DNA of 64,000 nt from an uncultured bacterium. GTDB taxonomy: Bacteria; Actinomycetota; Coriobacteriia; Coriobacteriales; Coriobacteriaceae. Location: NCBI GenBank assembly GCA_958349055.1, contig CATWBO010000003.1:19492-83491 (forward strand). Direction: 5' to 3'. The position numbers and the translations under genes are program-made. Each line of letters begins with the position of its first letter. Positions within the stretch are counted from its first letter, which is position 1. The notes below the pieces were generated by a model, which searched no databases, was not told the origin of the DNA, and saw only the letters and a program-made list of their open reading frames with translations. This document shows, piece by piece, positions 26,401 through 32,952 of the stretch.

Positions 26401-27542
26401 TGCGTCGACTTATCAATATTCTTCTTGCCGTAGGGTGCCGAGACCACGATGGCGAGGTCATCGCAAAAATCGCGATCGAGATCGCCTGCGGCGAGCGAAA
26501 CGACGGGAGCTGACTGGAGCTGCGTCCACGAGCTGTTCCCGCCCTTGTTGGACGTGGTGTAGTCGGAGGCGCTACCGGCATCGATCTTGACGACGTTCTG
26601 CTTCCAGTTGCCGCCCTCCAGGTCGTACATGTCGACTACGGCCTTGCGCACGCCGTCCTCATCGACATAGCAGCCCGCATAGACAAAAAGCTCGTCGACG
26701 CCGTCGCCATCGACATCGCCCGCCTCGACATCAAAGACCGCATCGTGCTCTTGCAGGTAGCCGGCGTTCAGATACTTAAAACGGCCTCCGTCCATCATAT
26801 TGGTGTTGACCGTCACCGGCAGGCGTGTATCGAGAGTGCGTGTGCGCCCGTTGCTAAACGAATAGAGGACCAGCTCAACCTTTCCGGCGTACGACTTGCC
26901 GCCGATCGTCGTGGAAGAACTGTCGCCGTAGGCACGAAGCTCGGCAACGCGGCTCTTTTTGCCCGTACTGGCATCGCTGCAGAACTCAACACTTGTGGCG
27001 TGAATGCCCGAGAAACCGTTATTGTCGTTGGCGAGCACTGTCGAGGACCCATTGTTGCTTAGGTACGACCAGGTGCCGCCACCGTAGTCGCTATGCTTGT
27101 AGAGATCGCTGTTCGTATCGAAGTTGTTGACGTTTTGCCAGAACTTTGCGGCGCCCCACACACTTCCATAGCCATCGGTAAGTTTGCTGCTGCCGCCAAT
27201 GTCACCGCGCTCGACGTTCTCGAGCTTGTCGCGCAGAGTGTAGCGATTGCCATGGCTACCGTTAGCTGCCATATAGACCTCGCTGCGCGTGGCAAACGTC
27301 GTGGGGGTATCAGTGGAATAGGGGCCAACGGTATCGGCCGGAATGTCCTCGCTCGTACCCAGGCCCAGGTCGCTATAGTCCTGCTCGGTCATATCCGTGA
27401 TGTCGGGCGTGTCGGCCGCCTGGGCAACCTGGGGTGTGGCCGTGAAGCAGGCGACGCTCGTAGCGATCAACGCAGCAAGCGCCGCCGTCCCAACAAGCGG
27501 GATTTTCGACAACCGACGAATGTGGGGGTATGGAACGTGCAT
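23457..27542 (-). CDS. Large LANTG-anchored surface protein with FG-GAP-like repeats and FN3 domain
   Basis: A 1361-residue secreted protein. A signal peptide (about residues 1-42) ends AQVAQA-like. The long central part holds several Asp-rich FG-GAP/VCBS-like motifs: DVDGDGVDELFVYAG (about 275), DLDRDFCDDLAIVV (about 355), NLDGLSEQPAVDEVLVGG (about 530) and PDVDNDSV (about 675). An FN3 domain (about 1025-1115) and an Ig-like stretch (about 1120-1240) follow. A Pro/Thr/Asp linker leads to the sorting signal LANTGD, a hydrophobic span and RRK. The ATG at 27542 is preferred because it begins the signal peptide. Family knowledge suggests a calcium-binding propeller used for adhesion. Both flanks carry the same repeats, so the gene may be a cassette. 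Confidence 0.9.
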   Translation of the reverse strand: MHVPYPHIRRLSKIPLVGTAALAALIATSVACFTATPQVAQAADTPDITDMTEQDYSDLGLGTSEDIPADTVGPYSTDTPTTFATRSEVYMAANGSHGNRYTLRDKLENVERGDIGGSSKLTDGYGSVWGAAKFWQNVNNFDTNSDLYKHSDYGGGTWSYLSNNGSSTVLANDNNGFSGIHATSVEFCSDASTGKKSRVAELRAYGDSSSTTIGGKSYAGKVELVLYSFSNGRTRTLDTRLPVTVNTNMMDGGRFKYLNAGYLQEHDAVFDVEAGDVDGDGVDELFVYAGCYVDEDGVRKAVVDMYDLEGGNWKQNVVKIDAGSASDYTTSNKGGNSSWTQLQSAPVVSLAAGDLDRDFCDDLAIVVSAPYGKKNIDKSTHCELFSWDASKGALVHVDALGDAGAISLSANGKTMVSANATFGTFAAYDEEGKKTGETVTGLILAGYDWQSSTFDYGASDGSKGLYGALYRYAYFDSESGEFKLSDCKEYRDGLLASYGLMHVPNSAWKDSAQDKRYPCTLAPIALATANLDGLSEQPAVDEVLVGGDVFRDFACNTAQSGAQGLGSMVGTMSMSGQQYNSSNKHDHKGIEQVWISDVKAGSVSGSDRYNESFIAVVGKHRDEDLRKNDDYYWMTASHFSLDENGKVRRGEEQVISESNRRGTTYGTFISLALPDVDNDSVKITYKDRYKVYTNPRVLAVLQDAPYVEDLEQAYGYLVLGGTEYGEGTSTGQIHGGTIGAELGVAVEVQTGPPLVAINASVDFAAEGCYDYRSERTVSASVSYESHAGEGDKAVLYTIPMVYYEYEIENEETGGKGVMAAPVSLGAQTSVVNVEAYDRIAKQHNMTPLSYFLTNRSGEPDSYYTALNGTTPVQDSFGLGKPGVTRAYTYDGYSGAVAQSGASTTQTIEVEEGEEQEFEYGFTLNGSVVMGAKLAKHELFGGLCFGANAGFTTGNSSSESTEYGGTVDNLPEAAKDKYGFAWRLGVNAVDVDKFEDGSGDKLGTKDTDQFWIVGYDVKDVEMPKAPAVTGFTANAVDSTSVTFSWDDVLANKSGFSYGVGMLQSNAADAVVNSWKIADNTQTSLKWDGLQPNTEYRFAIAAVKNGSTTETGIRSAIITVKTMPDGMTMTVSGPAADTAERAALEYDSSIERTAGSHLTLLAIGHVTQRGADGVETELAPTYIWYRKGRGETEFKRVGADGSLAAGTASTLELDLTANDDGAQYYCHVGYNDVGLDTGVTLVNITAEETAPTTVNAAPIRTRLFLQASGTAKKFLDHTLVNTAGPTDSEDSKDPETPETPTNPDKPKSDNGAKTDTKVKTTTAAKNLANTGDQTFAMVAIAAAAGATLVVIALIMLIKRRKIH

Positions 27543-27665
27543 GGGAGACCTCGCTTTACTCGAGTGGAGTCGGCTCATTTGCTCAAATGCTACGCCTGAC
27601 ACCCAAAATTCCGTGTCTCATTTTCGCCAACGGCGTGTCTCATTTTTGAGAATCCGAGATGCCGC

Positions 27666-27927
27666 GGAAATCTTATCCCAGCTCAAAGGCCATTTCTGGG
27701 ATGTATTTTCCGTCGAGTGCCTCATCGGGAAACTGCATCTCATTTCAAGCGTCGATTCTGGGACGCACTTTCCCCTTAGACCCTCAACCGGAAACCACAT
27801 CCCACTTTGAGCGCAAATTCCAGGATGCATTTTCCGCTTGAGCCTCATTGGGAAACGGCGTCCCACTTTGAGGGCTGATTGTGGGATGCATTTTCCGAAA
27901 GCCTGCCCATCCGGAAAGCCCGTCCCA
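27666..27927. repeat. Tandem array B': four to five 61-62 bp units
   Basis: GGGATG(N)4TTTCC-type motifs start at 27698, 27760, 27822 and 27883. The partner GGAAA(N)5TCCCA motifs start at 27666, 27727, 27790, 27850 and 27913. The period of 60-63 nt and the motif order are the same as in the array at 23139-23368. A degenerate unit may continue to about 27605. It occupies the region just upstream of the surface protein gene, so the promoter of that gene must lie in or next to it. Confidence 0.9.
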
Positions 27928-27986
27928 CTTTGGACGCATCCGGACACGGAACCATCGACCTATCAGGCCTCCCATCAATAAAGAGG

Positions 27987-28115
27987 CGTCCTCCCGGACG
28001 GCGGGGCACGAAGTTCATCGCGAGTTCCGCACGCAAAGAAGGCCACTTAATGTGGCCTTCGTCTTACGCAGGACTGTAGAGCAGGGAACTTCGTGCGCCG
28101 CCGTCCGGGAGGACG
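27987..28115. repeat. Hairpin element A' (inverted relative to copy 1)
   Basis: Outer arms 27987-28016 and 28086-28115 are 30-bp inverted repeats with one mismatch, unrelated to the arms of copy 1. The core holds GAAGGCCAC-TTAAT-GTGGCCTTC with TTCCGCACGCAAAGAAGG at left and TTACGCAGGACTGTAGAGCA at right. Read as reverse complement it matches the core of 22953-23024 over about 70 nt. It lies 42 nt past the flavodoxin gene and may terminate it. Confidence 0.9.
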
Positions 28116-28157
28116 TTACATTTAGAAAGATGGACCGACCGCCGTCAGCGATGGGAG

Positions 28158-28709
28158 CTACTCCCCCAGCACTGCCTTTTTGGCGGCTGCTGCCATGTTG
28201 TCGAGGTCTTCCTTGGTGGGGTGATCCTTTGCGGCGACCCAGTTGTCGAGTAGCATCTTAAAGCGTGCGTTTTCGGGCTCTTGCTCGAGCATCGCCTCGT
28301 AGCGCTGCTTGACCGCAGGGCCCATCTTGCCCTGGCACATAGTCCAGCCCACAAGCTCGGCATCATCGGCCAAATTGGAGCTCACGCGATCGATGATCTG
28401 CCTAAAGTATTCCTCGCTGGCACCAAAACCGCAGGTGCCAAAAAGGAACACGCGCTTGCCATGCAGAGCGGAAAGCAACGCCGCCACCGAAGGCGAACAG
28501 GTGCCCTTGTCACACCAAAAGCCAACGAACACCGTATCGGCCGCACAGGCACCTTGGGCCTCGTTCATAACCTGCTCCGGATCGGCATCGTCGCTCAGCG
28601 CGGCGGCATGGACAAACTCGACGCCCGCTGCCTGCAGCGCGCGCTTAATCGCTCCCGAAACCATCCTGGTATTGCCGCTCTTGCTGTTGACCACCATAGA
28701 GCACGTCAT
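28158..28709 (-). CDS. Flavodoxin-family protein
   Basis: A 183-residue flavodoxin-like protein. The FMN phosphate loop reads NSKSGNTRMV near the N-terminus. Later segments GFWCDKGTCSP and FLFGTCGFGASEEYF match the flavodoxin-domain pattern of small standalone flavoproteins. The C-terminal third is helical and charged. It resembles the BilS-like flavodoxins linked to bilirubin reduction in gut bacteria, but no bilR-like partner is present here, so that name is not assigned. The ATG at 28709 has GAGG upstream; a GTG at 28715 is an alternative. It likely carries electrons for an unknown reductase. Confidence 0.85.
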   Translation of the reverse strand: MTCSMVVNSKSGNTRMVSGAIKRALQAAGVEFVHAAALSDDADPEQVMNEAQGACAADTVFVGFWCDKGTCSPSVAALLSALHGKRVFLFGTCGFGASEEYFRQIIDRVSSNLADDAELVGWTMCQGKMGPAVKQRYEAMLEQEPENARFKMLLDNWVAAKDHPTKEDLDNMAAAAKKAVLGE

Positions 28710-29111
28710 AGTCACGTTGCCTCGTTTCCCCCAAAACTAAAGCCACTAATGCACTTTATTAGAAGCATATCTTAGTACTAAAACCACAGATGTAAACCAA
28801 CTTCTGCTGATTGACGGCACAGCTGACATCAATAGGCAAATACGCCCGAAGCGCAAGCCCCAAAATTCATGCGGGAACCGCGGTACCGTCAGAAAATGCA
28901 GGAGGAAATTTGACGGTCCCGTTAATAGATTTGTGACAAGGGCATGACAGGGAGACAGGTCATTCGTCAGGTTTCTGACAGACGATATGAGCGGGACATG
29001 AAAATTGGAAGCCCCTCCTGCATGCATATCCGCTAGTAAGGCCTGGCCCGGTTTTCACCATCGCACGCGGCAGCCGAGCACCCATCCAACGCCCAAGTCA
29101 AAATACTCAGG
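28710..29111. other. 402-nt gap with weak inverted repeats, no gene seen
   Basis: The gap between the flavodoxin and ATPase genes is AT-richer near 28740-28800. It contains ATGCAGGAGG at 28896 with its complement at 29014-29023, a nested CCGTCA..TGACGG pair (28886-28916) and GTCAGGTTTCTGAC near 28967. It may be a degraded palindromic element. An open frame of 93 codons here lacks coding features. Confidence 0.4.
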
Positions 29112-30305
29112 CTAGTTAAACAGCGTCACCTTATCGAGCAGAAAATCCTCCACGGTGCACGCCCCGGCCGCCGCCCCTCCCACGACGATCCGCTTGGCTC
29201 TCGGATACTTTTTTAGGAGCGTCGACATGCCGCTCTGGCCGGACTCTCCACCGCTTTTGACCTCGATGGCACTCAGCGCATCATCCCTTCGCAGCACAAA
29301 GTCGACCTCTTTGACGCCTTCACGCCACCACATGACCTCAAAACCCTCTTCCGGCGCGCGCGCAAGCAGTCGTGCACCCACTGCCGATTCCACCAAATGA
29401 CCCCGCCGCGCCGAATCCTCCAGCCATTCTGCTCGGCCCTTATCGCCGAGCGCCGTCATAAACGCCGTGTCATAAACCATGAGCCGCGGGGTGCTTCGGC
29501 GCTTTGCGAGCTCCTTGTCACTGAACTTGGGGATCGCCGTAACCAAACCGGCCTTGCCCAGCAGGTCCAAATACCCGGCGACCGTGACCGTGTTACCGGC
29601 ATCCTGCAGCTGGCCTACCATTTTTGAATACGAAAGCTCCCGCCCCGAATAGCTCGCCGCGAGCCAAAAGAGCGCGCGCATCAGCGCCGGTTTGCGGATA
29701 TTCTCCAACGAGAGAACATCGCGCGAGATCGCCGGCTCGACGATCGCATCTCGGATATAGTTTCGCCAACGGGCGTCATCGGAAACCAGCGGCGCCGCAC
29801 CCGGATATCCACCGTGATAGAGATAGTCTTCAAAAGAAAAGCCAAAGGCCTCGCTGCACTCGCGATAGGACCAATGCGGCGACCGAATGAGCTCGTAACG
29901 GCCCATAAGGGATTCTTCCAAGCCCTTATGCAGCAGCAGCGACGACGATCCGGTCAAAATGACCTTGAGCGGCGTCCCCTCCCGGCGATCCCGGTCGTAC
30001 AATCCCTTGACGACCGTGGACCAACTCTGCACCTTTTGAATCTCATCAACAACGAAAACGGCCGGGACCTTACCTCCAGACGTGAGGTTTCTTGCCTGTT
30101 GCCACTCGATTTGCAGCCAGCTGGCATCGGGATTCACAACATCGTCCGCATTGGCCACGTGACAGGGCATGTCTGCATGGTGCAACGCCTGCACGAACAT
30201 GGTCGACTTTCCCGTTTGGCGGGGCCCGATTATAAATTGCATCAACGGATTATTCGTTTCCCGCATCCTCTGGGCTATCACGGCAACTTGATGGCGCTCA
30301 AACAT
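29112..30305 (-). CDS. AAA ATPase with DUF4143-type C-terminal domain (copy 1)
   Basis: A 397-residue protein of the AAA_14/DUF4143 group. Walker A is GPRQTGKST (about residue 27), Walker B FVVDEIQKV (about residue 90), and a sensor-like stretch ILTGSSSLLL follows. The C-terminal part (about 200-390) ends with the nuclease-like pattern EVDFVLRRDDALSAIEVKSG, which resembles a PD-(D/E)XK core. Such proteins are common, poorly understood accessory genes in gut microbes. Two perfect 16-bp palindromes lie just upstream. A different subfamily member is at 37333-38610 and the remnant of another is at 30647-31064. Confidence 0.88.
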   Translation of the reverse strand: MFERHQVAVIAQRMRETNNPLMQFIIGPRQTGKSTMFVQALHHADMPCHVANADDVVNPDASWLQIEWQQARNLTSGGKVPAVFVVDEIQKVQSWSTVVKGLYDRDRREGTPLKVILTGSSSLLLHKGLEESLMGRYELIRSPHWSYRECSEAFGFSFEDYLYHGGYPGAAPLVSDDARWRNYIRDAIVEPAISRDVLSLENIRKPALMRALFWLAASYSGRELSYSKMVGQLQDAGNTVTVAGYLDLLGKAGLVTAIPKFSDKELAKRRSTPRLMVYDTAFMTALGDKGRAEWLEDSARRGHLVESAVGARLLARAPEEGFEVMWWREGVKEVDFVLRRDDALSAIEVKSGGESGQSGMSTLLKKYPRAKRIVVGGAAAGACTVEDFLLDKVTLFN

Positions 30306-30332
30306 GTCAATCTACCTCCTTGTTTCTTAAAT

Positions 30333-30370
30333 ACTCAGTATACTGAGTAAAATCACTCAGTATACTGAGT
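30333..30370. promoter_or_regulatory. Twin perfect 16-bp palindromes upstream of the ATPase gene
   Basis: ACTCAGTATACTGAGT occurs at 30333-30348 and 30355-30370, spaced 22 bp centre to centre, about two DNA turns. The pair begins 28 nt from the ATPase start and probably overlaps its promoter. It looks like a double operator for a dimeric regulator, perhaps the ATPase itself. A stem of the whole region is also possible. Confidence 0.8.
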
Positions 30371-30432
30371 ATTTTTAGAACCGGGAGATCGAACCCGCCA
30401 ACTTAACTCCCTTCACCAGCGGGTTGCCGCCG

Positions 30433-30440
30433 CCCCCCCC
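30433..30440. repeat. Run of eight C
   Basis: An uninterrupted C8 tract lies in the non-coding gap upstream of the ATPase gene. It is a possible slippage site, though no clear promoter surrounds it. Confidence 0.5.
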
Positions 30441-30533
30441 TCCGCGAGTCGAGTTTCTGGCCCTTCGCGCTCACTCGATATATAAAAACTGCCATAGCCA
30501 TATCGAAAAACCGGTATAGTCGGTCCCATCATC

Positions 30534-30572
30534 GAACCATCGCGAATGGGCCACAGGATTTCGCGATGGTTC
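30534..30572. promoter_or_regulatory. Operator-like inverted repeat before the ATPase remnant
   Basis: GAACCATCGCGAA (30534-30546) and TTCGCGATGGTTC (30560-30572) are perfect 13-bp inverted repeats. A TATAGT box is found at about 30515. This probably was the control region of the broken gene that follows. Confidence 0.55.
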
Positions 30573-30646
30573 GCAGGCTTTCGCGGAGATTCGCGACAAA
30601 TCGAGAACTGATACGCATCTTATTGTTCATATTCAAGGCCACGACG

Positions 30647-31064
30647 TCTCAAAAGGTATGGGATGCCGTACGTTTCGAGTGTGACGCAAGACAGGGAGAA
30701 TCCGGAGTCATTAGCCTCCGACCCAAAGACGCTGGGGCTGCTCTTTGAATCCCTCGTCCTGCACGACCTCAAGGTCTATGCCGCTGCAAATGGCTCATCG
30801 GTATCCCACTACCACGATGCCGACGATCTCGAGGTCGATGCCGTGATTCACAGGCGAGATGGAACTTGGATTGCCGTGGAAGTAAAACTCGGAAGCTCGC
30901 AAATCCCCGAGGCATCTGCAAACCTGCTTCGACTCGAGCGAAAGCTGGTCAAGCGCGGCGAGAAGCCGCCCGCGGCCAAGCTCATCGTCATCGGGTTCGG
31001 CATGCCCGTCCATACAACGCCGGAGGGCATCATCGTTGTCCCCGTTGATACGCTTGCGCCCTAG
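30647..31064 (+). pseudogene. Remnant of a DUF4143-type ATPase
   Basis: Two frames carry pieces of one protein. Frame one (30656-30706) reads VWDAVRFECDARQGESG, matching LWDAARFECDNRGGEPG of the intact protein at 37333-38610. The next frame (from about 30729) reads TLGLLFESLVLHDL and continues to the natural end VPVDTLAP. Compared with the intact relative, the ATP-binding N-terminus and about 185 middle residues are lost, and the join changes frame. The surviving C-terminal domain keeps LEVDAVIHRRDGTWIAVEVKL, so a 133-residue open frame remains that might still be translated. I judge it a decayed gene. Confidence 0.82.
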
Positions 31065-31092
31065 CGCTGCGCGAAATGTCCCGCGGGCTTGC

Positions 31093-32952
31093 TTACTGGG
31101 CGAATTGGCTGCGGTAGAGTTCGGCGTAGAAGCCGCCTGCCGCGAGCAGCTCGTCGTGCGTGCCGCGCTCGATAATCTCGCCGTCGCGCATCACTAGGAT
31201 GCAGTCGGCGTTGCGGATCGTGCTCAGGCGGTGCGCAACGACAAAGCTCGTACGACCAGCCATGAGCTCGTCGAATGCAGCCTGCACCTGTAGCTCGGTG
31301 CGGGTATCGATGCTCGAGGTTGCCTCGTCCAGCAGCAGAATCGCCGGGTCGGTGAGCATGACGCGCGCGATGCACAGCAGCTGCTTTTGGCCTTGGCTAA
31401 ACGTGCCGCCGTCCTCGCCGATCACCGTGTCGTAGCCCTGGGGCAGCTGCACGATAAACTTGTGCGCATGCGCACGCTTGGCTGCCTCGATAATCTGCTC
31501 GCGCGTGGCGTCGGGGCAACCGTAGGCAATGTTCTGGGCCACCGTGCCCTCGAACAGCCAGGTGTCCTGCAGCACCATGCCAAAGGCGCGGCGCAGGCTC
31601 TCACGCGTGTAGTCGCGCGAGGAACGGCCATCGACCGCAATGCGACCGGCATCGATATCGTAAAAGCGCAGCAGCAGATTGATGAGCGTCGTCTTGCCGC
31701 AACCCGTGGGACCGACCAGGGCAAACCGCATGCCGGGCTTGGCATCGATGCAGATGTCCTGCAGCAACTTACGGTCGGGCACGTAGCTAAAGTCCACATG
31801 CTCAAAGGCGACCTCGCCCTTCGGAGCGGTGAGCTCAATGGCATCCACAGCGTCGGGCTCCTGCTCGCGTGCATCGAGCAGCGCGAACATGCGGCGCGCC
31901 GAGGCATAGGCCGTCTGGATCTGTGTAATGACGTTCGTGACCTCGTTGAACGGCTTGGTGTACTGGTTAGCGTAGGACAGGAAGATCTGCACGCCGCCCA
32001 CCGTGAGCGCCGCGGGCACGCCCGTAATCACGCCCACGCAGCCAATCACGGCGACCACGGCGTAGATGATGTTGTTGATAAAGCGCGTGCCGGGATTGGA
32101 GAGCGAACCCATAAACTGCGCGCGCTCGCCCGCCGTGTAGAGCTCGGCGTTGAGGGCATCGAAGCGCTGCTGTGCGTTCGGGCCATAGGCGAAAGCGTCC
32201 ACGAGCTTTTGCTCGCCCACATACTCCTCGATATGACCGCCCAGCTGTCCCTGAATGCGCTGCTGAGCCGTAAAGCTCTTGTTGGAGAGCTTGGCGATGG
32301 CGCCGGCCGCAAAGATGGAGAGCGGCGTGACGAGCACCACCACGAGCGTCATGGTTAGGTTGATAGAGAGCATAAACACGAGCGTTCCCACGATAGTGAT
32401 GACGCCGGTAAAGAGCTGGGTAAAGCCCTGCAGCAGGCCGTCGCCCACCTGATCGACGTCGTTGACCACGCGGCTCATAAGGTCGCCGTGGGCATGGCTG
32501 TCGATAAAGCTGAGCGGCATACGGCTGAGCTTGTCGCTGGCCTCCACGCGCATGTCGCGAACCGTCTCGTAGGACAGGCGGTTGACGCAGTAGCCCTGCA
32601 GCCACTGGAAGGCCGCGGCACCCACCACGACCAGCGCGAGCTTGGTGACGAGCGGCAACAGCGCGTCAAAGTCCACCCGTCCGGCGGCAACGATAAGGTC
32701 GATGCCCTCGCCGATGAGGATGGGTGTGTAGAGCTGCAAGATCACCGAGATGGCGGCGCTCACAAACGACGCCGCAAACGAAATGCGGTGCGGACGCACG
32801 TAGCCCATCAGGCGACGGGTCACCGCGCCCACGGGATAGCGCTCGGGATCACCGGGATGACGCGGGCCATCGCCCAAGTCGTTAAGGTTATCGTTGCCGG
32901 ACACGTTGGCCGTCATCGTGGCGACCGAGCCGGAAGAAGTATACGGATTCAT
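31093..32952 (-). CDS. ABC exporter, ATP-binding and permease subunit (catalytic half)
   Basis: A 619-residue type I exporter half. Six membrane segments occupy about residues 50-340. In the ATPase domain Walker A is GPTGCGKTT, the signature FSQGQKQ and Walker B AILLLDEATSSID with the catalytic Glu. Its start follows the stop of the partner gene directly, and GGAGGGATGCTAA precedes the ATG, so the two are coupled. The partner at 32953 has Asp at the catalytic position. No regulator gene is adjacent. The substrate is unknown. Confidence 0.94.
   Translation of the reverse strand: MNPYTSSGSVATMTANVSGNDNLNDLGDGPRHPGDPERYPVGAVTRRLMGYVRPHRISFAASFVSAAISVILQLYTPILIGEGIDLIVAAGRVDFDALLPLVTKLALVVVGAAAFQWLQGYCVNRLSYETVRDMRVEASDKLSRMPLSFIDSHAHGDLMSRVVNDVDQVGDGLLQGFTQLFTGVITIVGTLVFMLSINLTMTLVVVLVTPLSIFAAGAIAKLSNKSFTAQQRIQGQLGGHIEEYVGEQKLVDAFAYGPNAQQRFDALNAELYTAGERAQFMGSLSNPGTRFINNIIYAVVAVIGCVGVITGVPAALTVGGVQIFLSYANQYTKPFNEVTNVITQIQTAYASARRMFALLDAREQEPDAVDAIELTAPKGEVAFEHVDFSYVPDRKLLQDICIDAKPGMRFALVGPTGCGKTTLINLLLRFYDIDAGRIAVDGRSSRDYTRESLRRAFGMVLQDTWLFEGTVAQNIAYGCPDATREQIIEAAKRAHAHKFIVQLPQGYDTVIGEDGGTFSQGQKQLLCIARVMLTDPAILLLDEATSSIDTRTELQVQAAFDELMAGRTSFVVAHRLSTIRNADCILVMRDGEIIERGTHDELLAAGGFYAELYRSQFAQ

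Noticed and set aside
28158..28709. BilS, the bilirubin-reductase flavodoxin
   Set aside because: The fold fits, but no bilR-like partner is present, so the name is not supported.
28746..29027. 93-codon frame in the gap after the flavodoxin gene
   Set aside because: No ribosome binding site or recognisable motif, and it covers inverted repeats.
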